Below are positions 8,386 through 16,873 of a stretch of DNA of 46,799 nucleotides, in pieces. The stretch comes from Acetobacteraceae bacterium (lineage in GTDB: Bacteria; Pseudomonadota; Alphaproteobacteria; Acetobacterales; Acetobacteraceae). The notes below the pieces were generated by a model. That model saw only the letters and a list, made by a program, of their open reading frames with translations, ran no database searches and was not told the DNA's origin. Where the stretch lies: positions 1-46,799 of the forward strand of contig JASHOF010000161.1 in assembly GCA_030041255.1 (NCBI GenBank), given 5' to 3'. Each line of letters opens with the position of its first letter. Position 1 is the stretch's first letter. The position numbers and the translations under genes are program-made.

Positions 8386-9150
8386 ATGATCGTGATCGGG
8401 CTCGGCAGTGGGCGGTCGGGAACAGCCTCGCTGGCCAAGCTTCTCAATGCGCAAAGGGGCTCGCTCTGTTTCCACGAAATGAATCCCTCAGCCGTCCGGT
8501 TCTCCGGCACGCCTCGGCCGTTTCTCAACACGATCGATGAATTCCAAGCCATCCTTGATGGCGGCGACCCTGCAATGCTAACGGTCGATCTCTCGCGTGG
8601 CGTTGTGGCAAAGGCATATGACCAACTCTGCAGGATGCAGCGCGTGCGCACGATTGGGGATATTGCCTTCTACTATCTAACTTACGTCGAGCTGCTGGCT
8701 CGTCATAACCCGAACATTCGGTTTATCTGCCTGCGCCGGGATCGCGAGCAGACTGTCAATAGCTGGATTCGCAAGTCGGCGGTCGAACGCTGGCGTTCGA
8801 AACGGATTGCCGACCGCCTCTCCAGCCTGATCACCCGTGAGCGTTACCACGAGTCGCGCAACTTCTGGATGGATCATGACGGAAGTCGATGGCAGAAGGA
8901 TCCAGTTTGGGACAAGTGCTTCCCGAAGTTCGTTGCCAGGACAAAGCGCGAGGCGATCGGGATGTTCTGGGATCACTATTACGAGCAAGCCTGGGTCCTG
9001 CAACGGAAGCTTGGCGAGATGTTCCGCATTGTCGACACTGAAAGGTTAAATCAGATACCGTTCCAGGCTGACCTCCTGGAATATTGCGGGATTCCCCCTG
9101 CCGAGCAGATGCATATAGACGCCTACATCCATCGTTCCTCCGAGGACTGA
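8386..9150 (+). CDS. sulfotransferase family protein
   Basis: P-loop sulfotransferase, 254 aa, that would transfer sulfate from PAPS to a carbohydrate or other acceptor. The 5'-phosphosulfate-binding loop GLGSGRSGTASL lies at residues 5-16, immediately after the start. The second conserved stretch, IRFICLRRDREQTVNSWIRK, matches the 3'-phosphate-binding strand/helix. The start at 8386 is preceded by GGGAGTGAG, a good ribosome-binding site, and puts the P-loop at the N-terminus as in bacterial members. It is the first gene of a plus-strand run of four and follows MITE copy A by 219 bases. The acceptor is probably the product of the neighbouring glycosyltransferases (inference). Confidence 0.82.
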   Translation: MIVIGLGSGRSGTASLAKLLNAQRGSLCFHEMNPSAVRFSGTPRPFLNTIDEFQAILDGGDPAMLTVDLSRGVVAKAYDQLCRMQRVRTIGDIAFYYLTYVELLARHNPNIRFICLRRDREQTVNSWIRKSAVERWRSKRIADRLSSLITRERYHESRNFWMDHDGSRWQKDPVWDKCFPKFVARTKREAIGMFWDHYYEQAWVLQRKLGEMFRIVDTERLNQIPFQADLLEYCGIPPAEQMHIDAYIHRSSED

Positions 9151-9183
9151 TCCCGGGCCTCACCTGGCAGGAGCATTGTTGCC

Positions 9184-10158
9184 GTGTTCTCTGTCGTCAT
9201 GCCGACCCGCGACCGCCCGACTCTTTTCGCCCAAGCCCTCGCCTCGGTGCTGGCTCAGTCCCTCCGCGACATCGAGATTATCGTTGTCAATGACGGATCC
9301 GCCTCCGAACATCAGCTCGCTTACGATGTCGTCCTTCGCCAAGCCGCCGGCGTCAGCATTCGTACGGTGACGCTCCTCCCGCGCCTCAATGGTCACGGTC
9401 AAAGCTACGCGATCAATGTCGGAGCCGCTTCGGCAACGCGGCCCTACCTCTGTTTCCTCGACGATGATGATTGCTGGACAGACAGCGGCCACCTCGAGCG
9501 AGTGCAGGCGTTGATCGAAGCCGATCAGAAGGCACCCGATCTTGTTATGACCAACCAGTCTGCGTTCCTCAAGGGTGAGCGGAAATCCGGCCCGATCTGG
9601 GTCGAAGACCTGCCGGACATCCTTACCCGGGCAGGGAAAGCACCGGATCGCCTTGGTGCCTACACTGTCACGGTTGACGACCTCCTCCAGAGCCACGGAT
9701 TCTGCCACCTGAACACGCTTATCGTACGGCGGTCGATCTATCAGAAGATCGGCGGCATGGACGAGACGATCCGCTGGGAATGTGACCGCGATCTCTATCT
9801 CCGCCTGATCGACCAGGCTCAACTCATGCGATACCTCCCGGTTACGATAGGGCGCCACAACATCCCCGATCCGGCCGGAACGGCCAATATGACAACGGCA
9901 ATTTCCGAGCTCGAGAGACGACTGTTCCAGATTCGCGTGCTCGATCGCGCGGCCCTGTTCGCCCACCATCCCGGGATTCGTGCCCATGGCAGGCGCCATA
10001 AGGCGTACGCCGTCAAGAAGGTCGCCGAGACCCTCGCCGCCTCGGGCCGAAGACCAGAGGCTGTTTGGTACGCCCTCCAGGCGCTCGGTGCCAAGCCCGG
10101 CTTCAAATGGGCGGGATATACCACTTGGTTATGGCTTCGGGCAGAGACAGGTCATTAG
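9184..10158 (+). CDS. glycosyltransferase family 2 (GT-A fold)
   Basis: Inverting GT-A enzyme of 324 aa. The N-terminal VVMPTRDRPTLFAQAL and VNDGS (about 36-40) form the nucleotide-binding part. The metal-binding cluster is DDDD at 93-96, in CFLDDDDCW. A later acceptor region has IRWECDRDLYLRL. The start is a GTG at 9184 with AGGAG 11 bases upstream. No transmembrane segments are seen, so it is not a processive synthase like NodC or HasA. It lies 33 bases after the sulfotransferase, so the two are probably co-transcribed. Donor sugar unknown. Confidence 0.9.
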   Translation: MFSVVMPTRDRPTLFAQALASVLAQSLRDIEIIVVNDGSASEHQLAYDVVLRQAAGVSIRTVTLLPRLNGHGQSYAINVGAASATRPYLCFLDDDDCWTDSGHLERVQALIEADQKAPDLVMTNQSAFLKGERKSGPIWVEDLPDILTRAGKAPDRLGAYTVTVDDLLQSHGFCHLNTLIVRRSIYQKIGGMDETIRWECDRDLYLRLIDQAQLMRYLPVTIGRHNIPDPAGTANMTTAISELERRLFQIRVLDRAALFAHHPGIRAHGRRHKAYAVKKVAETLAASGRRPEAVWYALQALGAKPGFKWAGYTTWLWLRAETGH

Positions 10159-10352
10159 GATCGGCCGGGCGCGAGAACGGTATTCAGCATTCTGCGATTG
10201 GGTTAATGGGAGCGTGGAGGCGCAAAGGGACAGGCAGTCGTTATGCCCGCAGAACCGCGGCTTCGCCGGAAGGGCCGGACCGGGGTGGTCGCGCGCGCCG
10301 CGCATCGCGGTGCAGTGCCGGCTACCCGCCGTGCTGTCAGGGAGCTCACACC

Positions 10353-12089
10353 TTGACAGCTCGCGGCCGCGTCCTCGTCTTTGGGGACGACACCCGGAGT
10401 TTCCTTACAATCGTGCGCTCCCTCGGCAGGAAGCGGATCGAGGTGCACGCTGCCCCGGCGGATTTCACCTCGCCTGCCCTCACCTCCCGTTATCTTAAGG
10501 CCCTTCACCGCCTCCCGCCCTACCTCGGAGACGGCACCGAGTGGTGCGAAGCGGTCGCCGCGCTGCTTCGCCGCGAGCCGTTCGACCTCGTCATTCCTTG
10601 CGACGAGCGGTCGATCCTGCCGTTTGATCTGCATCGCCATCGCTTCGCCGACTTGACCCGGGTGGCAGTTCCCGACCCGACCTCGCTCGAGGTGCTGTTC
10701 GACAAAGCGAAGACGCGTGAGCTTGCTGTGTTGTGCGATGTACCTGTCGCGCCAGGGCGCCGCATCACGGCAGGCGACAATGGCGTCCGGCTGATTGCTG
10801 AGTTTGGGTTGCCGCTCGTTCTGAAACCGTGCCACTCGTTTCGGCTCGAGGCGCTTCATGCGCGTGCACGGGTCGAAATCTGCGAGCGCGAGGAGGCGCT
10901 GAGCAGGGCTCTCGCCAACATCGCAGACAGTCCGACCCTGGTGGAGGGTTACTTCGTGGGTCAAGGCGTCGGCGTCAGCATTTTGGCAAGCCGGGGCCGT
11001 GTCTTGCAGGCCTTCCAGCATCGACGCGCTCGCGAGCGCGGTGGCGCCGGCTTCTACCGCGTCAGCCAGCCCTTGGCTCCGGATCTTTTGACAGCAGTCG
11101 AACGGATGATAGCGGCGATCACCTTCACCGGGGTCGCGATGTTCGAGTTCAAGATGGCGCCGCCGCCGGGACGCTGGATTCTGCTTGAAGTCAATGCACG
11201 GCCGTGGGGATCGATGCCACTCGCGGTGGCCCTCGGCGTCGACTTTCCTTACCGCTGGTACCAGCTCCTCGTCGATGGCGAAGAAACGCCAGGCGTCACC
11301 TACCGCCCGGGGGTCTTTGGCCGCAACCTCATGCAGGACGCACGCCAGATCCTGGCCGAAGCGCGCGATCTGCGGTCGAGCCCCCGTGCAATGATCCGCC
11401 GCCTCTTTGCTGCCGGCAGCGAGTTCGGCCGCCTCCTGACCGGGCGGGAGCATCTGGACGTACTCGTTTCCGATGATCCCTACCCGGGGCTGCTCGAGTT
11501 CCACCGTGAAGGAGGAGCAGCGGTGTCCCGCTTGTTACTTTGCGCGCCCGGGAGTCGCCTCCTGCTTGGCCGGCGCGACCGACGCCTGGTGCGTAGGATC
11601 ATGACCGGATGCCACAGGGGACACGCCACTGTGGTCATGCTCTGCCAGGGCAATGTCTGTCGTAGCCCCGTTGCCGCCGAGTTACTGCGTCGGCACCTTG
11701 CCGGGCGCGCTCCCGGCCTCACCGTAGTGTCAGCGGGGATGCTGCCACGGGAAGGAGCCCGCTCACCGCAGGCGGCGATTCTTGCCGCGCAAAAGCTCGG
11801 TATCGATCTTACCACGCACCGCTCAACCTATCTTTCCGATGAGTCCGCAGACAATGCGATCCTCCTCGTCGTTTTCGATTTCCGCAACCTGGACGATCTC
11901 CATGCGCGCAATCCGATGCTTATAAAAAAGACGGTGATGCTCGGAAGCTTTCTCGATGGCCGGGCTGCGCGACGCGAAATCCCGGACCCGGACGGCGCCG
12001 ATCTTGCGACATTCGAGCGGACGTATGCTGCAATCGCCGTGGCAGTGCAAGACCTCGCGGCAGCGATCATGCAGCACGCGCCGGAATGA
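10353..12089 (+). CDS. ATP-grasp ligase fused to a low-molecular-weight protein tyrosine phosphatase domain
   Basis: One uninterrupted frame of 578 aa with two domains. Residues about 1-400 are an ATP-grasp enzyme of the carbamoyl-phosphate-synthase-like type: VLKPCHSFR nucleotide lysine, LVEGYFVGQG, and the Mg-binding ILLEVNARPWG with E279 and N281. Residues about 425-575 are an LMW-PTP: phosphate loop C431-QGNVC-R437-S, and the general-acid loop IPDPDG. The start is not certain: I choose the TTG at 10353 because GGGAG lies 9 bases upstream and the first strand (RGRVLVFGDD) begins there; the frame is open to about 10065. ATP-grasp enzymes form amide or ester bonds through acyl-phosphates; LMW-PTPs dephosphorylate Tyr-phosphoproteins such as capsule-export kinases, or phospho-arginine. 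It overlaps the next gene by four bases. Confidence 0.85.
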   Translation: MTARGRVLVFGDDTRSFLTIVRSLGRKRIEVHAAPADFTSPALTSRYLKALHRLPPYLGDGTEWCEAVAALLRREPFDLVIPCDERSILPFDLHRHRFADLTRVAVPDPTSLEVLFDKAKTRELAVLCDVPVAPGRRITAGDNGVRLIAEFGLPLVLKPCHSFRLEALHARARVEICEREEALSRALANIADSPTLVEGYFVGQGVGVSILASRGRVLQAFQHRRARERGGAGFYRVSQPLAPDLLTAVERMIAAITFTGVAMFEFKMAPPPGRWILLEVNARPWGSMPLAVALGVDFPYRWYQLLVDGEETPGVTYRPGVFGRNLMQDARQILAEARDLRSSPRAMIRRLFAAGSEFGRLLTGREHLDVLVSDDPYPGLLEFHREGGAAVSRLLLCAPGSRLLLGRRDRRLVRRIMTGCHRGHATVVMLCQGNVCRSPVAAELLRRHLAGRAPGLTVVSAGMLPREGARSPQAAILAAQKLGIDLTTHRSTYLSDESADNAILLVVFDFRNLDDLHARNPMLIKKTVMLGSFLDGRAARREIPDPDGADLATFERTYAAIAVAVQDLAAAIMQHAPE

Positions 12090-13147
12090 TCCGCCAAGGC
12101 ACTGCCGGCGTCTTCGCCGTGGACCGACGTCTTTATCTGCCCGAGCACCTGGCACCGACGTTGACGGCCGTTATCGATACCGAGGAGGAGTTTGACTGGT
12201 CCGCGCCCTTCAATCCGGCGGCAACGTCCACAGAAAATATTCTCTACCAGCCGCTCGCGCAGGCGATCTTCGATCGCCACGGCGTGGTACCAACCTATGT
12301 CATCGACTATCCGGTCGCTGCCTCGGAAAAGGCCCGCGCCGTGCTCGCCGGCTTTGTTGCTTCCGGCCGTTGCGAGGTTGGTGCGCACCTCCATCCTTGG
12401 GTCAACCCGCCGGCCGGAGAGCCGATCGATGCCTTCCACTCCTACCCAGGCAATCTCGACCCCGCACTGGAGCGCTCGAAACTCTCGGCTCTGACGGACT
12501 GCATCGCAGAGGGGTTCGGGCAGCGGCCAATAATTTATAAGGCAGGCCGCTACGGGGTTGGGCCGGCAACCGGAAGAACTCTCGCCGGCCTCGGCTACCG
12601 TATCGACACCAGCGTCGTTCCGTACGCCGATTTCTCGGCACATTCCGGTCCTGTCTTCACGGGCCTGCCTGCCGGGCCGTTCATGACCGTTGAAGGGATC
12701 CTGGTGCTGCCACTTTCTGTTCATTTCGCTGGCCGTCTGGCCGGGCTCGGGCCACGACTTTACCCGCGTCTCTCGAGCAGGTGGGGCCGGTTCCTGCACC
12801 TTCCGGGAGCAGCCGCCCGCCTCCGCCTGATCGAGCGAATCAGGCTCTCTCCGGAGGGCCACGAACTGGGCGACATGAAGCGCCTGACCCGTGCGGCCCT
12901 CCTTCAGGGCGAGCGGTTCTTCATGCTCACGTATCACAGTTCCTCGCTCCTGCCGGGAGCCGCTCCCTATGTCCGCACGGCCGCCGAGCGCGAACACTTC
13001 CTCGGCATGCTCGATCGCTACATTTCCTTCTTTCTCTGCGAATGCGATGGCCGCACGGCGCCTTTGAGCGCGGTGGCGGCAACGCTCCTCGGGTCCGCGG
13101 CCACGGATCCATCCGGCGTCGAATCTCGACGCCTCGAACCAGGATGA
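12086..13147 (+). CDS. polysaccharide deacetylase-like protein (WalW/NodB-homology)
   Basis: 353 aa with a variant NodB-homology (carbohydrate esterase 4-like) fold. VIDTEEEFDW (about 29-38) supplies the acidic residues, and EVGAHLHPWVNPP (H101, H103) the metal-binding histidines. IIYKAGRYGVG follows, as in WalW proteins of glycan loci. It would remove acetyl groups from an N-acetylated sugar in a glycan. No signal peptide is visible, which fits a cytoplasmic step on a lipid-linked precursor. It starts with ATGA overlapping the stop of the ATP-grasp/phosphatase gene, so the two are translationally coupled. About 210 bases follow without a gene before the convergent exporter permease. Confidence 0.82.
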   Translation: MIRQGTAGVFAVDRRLYLPEHLAPTLTAVIDTEEEFDWSAPFNPAATSTENILYQPLAQAIFDRHGVVPTYVIDYPVAASEKARAVLAGFVASGRCEVGAHLHPWVNPPAGEPIDAFHSYPGNLDPALERSKLSALTDCIAEGFGQRPIIYKAGRYGVGPATGRTLAGLGYRIDTSVVPYADFSAHSGPVFTGLPAGPFMTVEGILVLPLSVHFAGRLAGLGPRLYPRLSSRWGRFLHLPGAAARLRLIERIRLSPEGHELGDMKRLTRAALLQGERFFMLTYHSSSLLPGAAPYVRTAAEREHFLGMLDRYISFFLCECDGRTAPLSAVAATLLGSAATDPSGVESRRLEPG

Positions 13148-13359
13148 CGTCGATGCCCTCGCCTGCGACGTCGGCGGTCGCAGTGATACCGTCACTGCGC
13201 TGTGGACGCCGTCAATGCGAGTCCGAAGCCTTCTCCAGTCAGGCAAGCCTTCGTGAGAGCCGCGGCCATCGCCGCCGTTGCTGGAGCGATGTGATCGGCC
13301 CACAAAGCATGTCGATTTGAAGTCATCGCGCACCGGCAAGGAGCAGTGCTCCCCGCCGA

Positions 13360-14184
13360 TCAATTGCCCATCCGCCCATAGAGGCGAGCTGCAACGCCGA
13401 CGAGCACCGCGAACACAACGGCGAGCACCGTGAAGTCCGAGCCGACACCGAAATCGCTGCTGCCGCCGCGCAGCATCAGCGCGCGCACGGCGTCGACCTC
13501 GTACGTAAGCGGATTGAGCCGAGCCACGACCCTGAGCCAGGCCGGCATGATCGTGAGAGGGTAGATCGCATTGCTGGCGAAGAAAAGCGGCATGGTCACG
13601 ATCTGGCCTATACCCATGAAGCGCTCGCGCGTCTTCACGAGACAGGCGACGATCAGTGAGAAAGTGGCGAAAAGCGCCGCGCCAACGACGATGAACAGGA
13701 CCATCAGGGCGAGGTGCACTGCTCGCAGGCTGATCGGAACCGCCAGGAGGCCGGCGAGGATGTAGACCACCAGAGCCTGGGAAAGCCCGCGTATCCCTGC
13801 CGAAAGGGCCTTGCCGATAACCAGGGCCGAACGGGGGGCGGGACTGACGAGGTAGCGGTGCAGGACGCCGAGATCGCGTTCCCAGATCGCGGCGATGCCG
13901 TAGAAGATGGCGACGAACAGCACGCTTTGCGTGAGGATCCCGGCGGAGATGAAATTGATATAGCTCATGCTTCCGGTCACGAGGCCGCGCACTCGCGCCA
14001 TCGCTTCGCCGAAGAGCAGAAGCCAGATCACCGGTTGGATGGCGCGGGTCAATAGCTCGAACGGATCATGATAGAGCTTCTGCACCTCGGCGGCGCAAAC
14101 TCCGAAGACCTGCTCGAAGTAACGAAAGGCTCGAGAGGACTGATCAACCGTGCGAGCGGGCAGCCCGGCGGGAGAGACGGACAT
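13360..14184 (-). CDS. ABC-2 type transporter permease (DrrB/NodJ-like)
   Basis: 274 aa inner-membrane permease with about six hydrophobic segments. It shows the family's signature parts: a first helix with AIQPVIWLLLFGEAM, the ERDLGVLHRYLVSPAPR loop (an ABC-2 signature), and FASNAIYPLTIMPAWLR followed by LNPLTYEVDAVR near the C-terminus. I place the start at 14184, inside the last 41 bases of the ATPase gene, because the frame upstream runs antiparallel through ATPase codons and reads as low-complexity Arg/Ser. Together with the ATPase it makes an exporter of the type that moves lipids, drugs or lipo-oligosaccharides outward. Confidence 0.88.
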   Translation of the reverse strand: MSVSPAGLPARTVDQSSRAFRYFEQVFGVCAAEVQKLYHDPFELLTRAIQPVIWLLLFGEAMARVRGLVTGSMSYINFISAGILTQSVLFVAIFYGIAAIWERDLGVLHRYLVSPAPRSALVIGKALSAGIRGLSQALVVYILAGLLAVPISLRAVHLALMVLFIVVGAALFATFSLIVACLVKTRERFMGIGQIVTMPLFFASNAIYPLTIMPAWLRVVARLNPLTYEVDAVRALMLRGGSSDFGVGSDFTVLAVVFAVLVGVAARLYGRMGN

Positions 14185-14998
14185 CGCGATAGGCCTGAAT
14201 TTCCGGGGACTTGGCTTCCTCGCCGGCCAGCGCGGCGAAAACGTCATCGAGCGTCGCTGCCGGCCCGACGCGTGCCTTGAGTTCGGCGGGAGAGGCAACT
14301 GCCACCAGCTTGCCTTCCCTGAGCACCCCAACCCGGTCGCACAGCTCCTCGATCTCCTCCATGTAGTGGCTGGTGAGGAGAATGGTCGTCGCCGTTTCGG
14401 CCCTGAGCTTCGCCAGCCGGCCGAGAACCGCGTGTCGCGCCGCCGGATCGAGCCCGACCGTCGGTTCATCGAGGAAGAGTATGGCCGGGCAATGCAGCAG
14501 GCCCTGGGCAATTTCCAGGCGACGGATCATGCCGCCGGAAAATGCCTTCACCAGGCGGTGCGCGAACGGAGCAAGATCCATCGCCGCCAGCGTCTGCTCG
14601 ATTCGGGAACGGATTTCTCGGAAAGGAATCCCATAGAGGCGCGCGGAGAGCAGCAGGTTTTCGGTGGCCGTCAGGTCGCCGTCTGCCGACATGAGCTGTG
14701 GAACATAGCCGATATGCCTGCGCACCTCGCCAGGGTTTCTCACGAGATCGTAGCCGGCAATCGTCGCTCCGCCGGAGGTAACCGGCAGTAGAGTGGTCAG
14801 CATCCGGACGACCGTACTCTTCCCGGCACCGTTGGCGCCGATCAGCCCGAAGACCTCCCCACGCCCGACGCCGAAGCTTACGCGATCCACGGCGACGAAG
14901 TTGCCGAAGCGGCGGGTCAATGCTCTCACCTCGATGACGGCCGAGCCGCCGGCACCTGCCGCAGGACTCACGGTATCGGGCGAGCGGGAAACGTCCAT
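14144..14998 (-). CDS. ABC transporter ATP-binding protein (DrrA/NodI-like)
   Basis: 284 aa ATPase subunit. Walker A GANGAGKST is at 54-62, the Q-loop is in YVPQLMSADGDLT, the signature is FSGGMIRRLEIA, Walker B is ILFLDEPTVGLD and the H-loop is TSHYMEEIEELCD. The C-terminal extension after the ATPase fold resembles DrrA-type exporters. It is followed by, and overlaps by 41 bases, its permease. A TTGACA hexamer on the minus strand (15041-15046) about 45 bases upstream may be part of its promoter, though I see no convincing -10. It is convergent with the glycan genes to its left, so its cargo is probably their product (inference). Confidence 0.9.
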   Translation of the reverse strand: MDVSRSPDTVSPAAGAGGSAVIEVRALTRRFGNFVAVDRVSFGVGRGEVFGLIGANGAGKSTVVRMLTTLLPVTSGGATIAGYDLVRNPGEVRRHIGYVPQLMSADGDLTATENLLLSARLYGIPFREIRSRIEQTLAAMDLAPFAHRLVKAFSGGMIRRLEIAQGLLHCPAILFLDEPTVGLDPAARHAVLGRLAKLRAETATTILLTSHYMEEIEELCDRVGVLREGKLVAVASPAELKARVGPAATLDDVFAALAGEEAKSPEIQAYRDVRLSRRAARSHG

Positions 14999-15300
14999 AC
15001 GGCATCCATGCGCTGTTCACCGCCTGGCGACATTGATTCTTGTCAAAACATCCCTCACCCCGGGGCGGTCGCTCTCAGGCAGAGCGCCGGGACACGACCC
15101 AGGTTCTTTCTTTGCGGTCGACCAGCTTCGCGTCATAGACTCCTGGGCTGAGGCCAGTCATCATCGTTCAAAGCCTGGTTCGGACCCCGCCGCGCCCTGC
15201 CGGGCGGTCTTCCGCCGGACGGATCATGTTGCTGCCGCGAAGAGGACCTCGCCGGGGCCAACGGAAATGTGACGATGCGGGAGACGTGGCTTCGACACCT

Positions 15301-15431
15301 AGTGTCCTGCCCCCGCCGTTTGCTGCCGCCGGCAACAAACGAAAGGGGATCAGCAGGCCACTGAAAATAAAGAGGTGTGTGCCGACCGCTAGGGTGCATC
15401 CTACGGTATCAAGTGTTGGAGTCGGCACACT
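15301..15431 (-). repeat. 131-bp MITE-like element, copy B (inverted relative to copy A)
   Basis: Same element as at 8036-8166 in reverse orientation. On the plus strand it begins AGTGTCCTGCC and ends GTCGGCACACT. If the outer A and T are counted as flank, the copy is bordered by TA on both sides, as expected for IS630/Tc1-type target duplication; copy A lacks this. Both internal hairpins are kept. The surrounding gap (14999-15446) has no gene: 15000-15300 holds only a possible -35 hexamer for the ATPase gene. Confidence 0.8.
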
Positions 15432-15446
15432 AGCGAGGCCGGGCCG

Positions 15447-16244
15447 TCAGGGGCGGCGGGCAATCAGCGCGGTCCATTCGAGCACCTCGGCCGCCTGGCC
15501 GTCGGGCGCCACCTCTGCCATCAGGGCGGAAAGCTCGGCCGTCATCTCGTTGGCTCGCTCACCGATCAGCGCGTGCGAGGTGCTGGACATCGAAAGCGCC
15601 CGCTCCATCAGGCTGTCAGTCGTGCTGACTCGCCGCGCAACAAGCGAGAGTCTCTCGAGGCGAGAGAACACGGAGCCCAGCAGCACGGCCTCGTGGGATA
15701 CCCAGGTTTCCGAGTGGCGACGTTCACGCAACGGATTGCCCGAGGCATAGCGCTCGGTAATCTCCCGCCACCGCTTTCGCCAGGCGTTTTCCGGAACCTC
15801 GAGATGGGTGTCGTGGAACAACGCCACGGCGCCTCCGGTCTCGATCATCTCGTCCAGGCGAGCGAGCGTCGCGCTGCGATCCATCCAGTGGAAGCTGCGT
15901 CCCATCACGGCCAGGCGGAACCGGCCGAGATCCGGGCCGAGATCGTACGAACTTCCTTGCCGGAATTGCACGTTGGGCGTCAGGCCGAGCGCCGCCTCGG
16001 CAGCAGCGGCGAGCATCCGGGGCTCCGGGTCCAGGCCGATCACTTCATCGGCGAAATAGGCAAACCCGATCGCAAGCTGCCCGGGGCCGCAGCCGAGATC
16101 GAGCACGCGCCCGCCCGCGCCAGGCATCACGGCCTCCGCGACGCGACGGATCAGCAGAGGGGGATAGGGAGCCCGGCCGGCGCGATAGTGCGCGGCGGCG
16201 GCGCTGAAGCGATGCGGATCGAACGGCAGCGGGTCGGAGGGCAT
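15447..16244 (-). CDS. class I SAM-dependent methyltransferase
   Basis: 265 aa methyltransferase. The SAM-binding motif I VLDLGCGPGQLA is at about 47-58, and the acidic end of strand 2 is EVIGLDPEP. The N-terminal RFSAAAAHYRAGRAPYPP resembles the UbiE/Trans-aconitate methyltransferase-like group. I place the start at 16244, where GGAGG stands five bases upstream; the frame is open much further but that part has no recognisable domain. It is transcribed away from the HIT gene, with a 248-base divergent gap between them. Substrate unknown. Confidence 0.85.
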   Translation of the reverse strand: MPSDPLPFDPHRFSAAAAHYRAGRAPYPPLLIRRVAEAVMPGAGGRVLDLGCGPGQLAIGFAYFADEVIGLDPEPRMLAAAAEAALGLTPNVQFRQGSSYDLGPDLGRFRLAVMGRSFHWMDRSATLARLDEMIETGGAVALFHDTHLEVPENAWRKRWREITERYASGNPLRERRHSETWVSHEAVLLGSVFSRLERLSLVARRVSTTDSLMERALSMSSTSHALIGERANEMTAELSALMAEVAPDGQAAEVLEWTALIARRP

Positions 16245-16492
16245 TTGCCTCCATAGCAGAAACGTCGCTCTCTGCCCGGATGGTACGAAATGTGATCTGC
16301 CCCGATCTCGTCGGTCGGCCGGCTGGCCGGCTGGCAGCGTTCCTCGATAAGGCGCTCCCGCCCGTCCGATACCTTCGCGGTTGAACGCGCGAGATCGCGC
16401 GCAACCCCGATCGTTCCGCCCGACAGAGGCCCGCCTTGCCAATCGGGCCGTGCTGTTCTTTTGATGCAAGCATCGAGCCAGGAGAGCCTTTG

Positions 16493-16873
16493 ATGGCAGT
16501 GACCGGCCTTCCCCCCTATGACGACACCAACGTCTTTGCGTGCATCCTGCGCGGAGAAATCCCATGCAAGAAGGTGTACGAAGACGCGTATGCGCTGGCT
16601 TTTCATGACATCAATCCGCAAGCGCCGCTGCATGTGCTGGTGATTCCGAAGGGGGCGTACGTTTCGTCCGCCGATTTCCTGCAGGCCGCCCCTGAGCACG
16701 AAATCGCCGGCTTCTTCCGTGCGGTTGGCGCTGTGGCGCGACAACTCGGGCTGGAGGCAAAGGGCTATCGGTTGCTGGCCAACATGGGGCCGGATTCCAA
16801 CCAGGAAGTGCCGCACTTCCATGTCCACATCTTCGCCGGCCGGCCGCTCGGGAGGATGCTGCCGTCAGCATGA
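16493..16873 (+). CDS. HIT-family nucleotide hydrolase
   Basis: 126 aa cytoplasmic histidine-triad protein of the HinT branch, which hydrolyses purine nucleoside phosphoramidates and acyl-adenylates. The triad HFHVH (H108, H110, H112) is intact, and NVFACILRGEIPCKKVYED at the N-terminus is typical. The start at 16493 is supported by AGGAG ten bases upstream. Its last four bases overlap the start of the ATP-grasp/GNAT fusion gene (ATGA). HIT proteins can clear adenylylated by-products, so a link to the adjacent ligase is conceivable, but HinT is widespread and the coupling may be incidental. Confidence 0.92.
   Translation: MAVTGLPPYDDTNVFACILRGEIPCKKVYEDAYALAFHDINPQAPLHVLVIPKGAYVSSADFLQAAPEHEIAGFFRAVGAVARQLGLEAKGYRLLANMGPDSNQEVPHFHVHIFAGRPLGRMLPSA

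Noticed and set aside
10065-10352. Longer N-terminus for the ATP-grasp/phosphatase fusion starting inside the GT2 gene or at ATG 10206
   Set aside because: The extra residues are Arg/Gly/Ser-rich without domain character, and the TTG at 10353 has the better ribosome-binding site just before the first strand.
11828-13363. Long minus-strand open frame of about 511 codons opposite the phosphatase domain and deacetylase genes
   Set aside because: It has no recognisable domain, is Arg/Gly/Ser-rich as expected for antisense of a GC-rich gene, and the plus-strand frames match known families.
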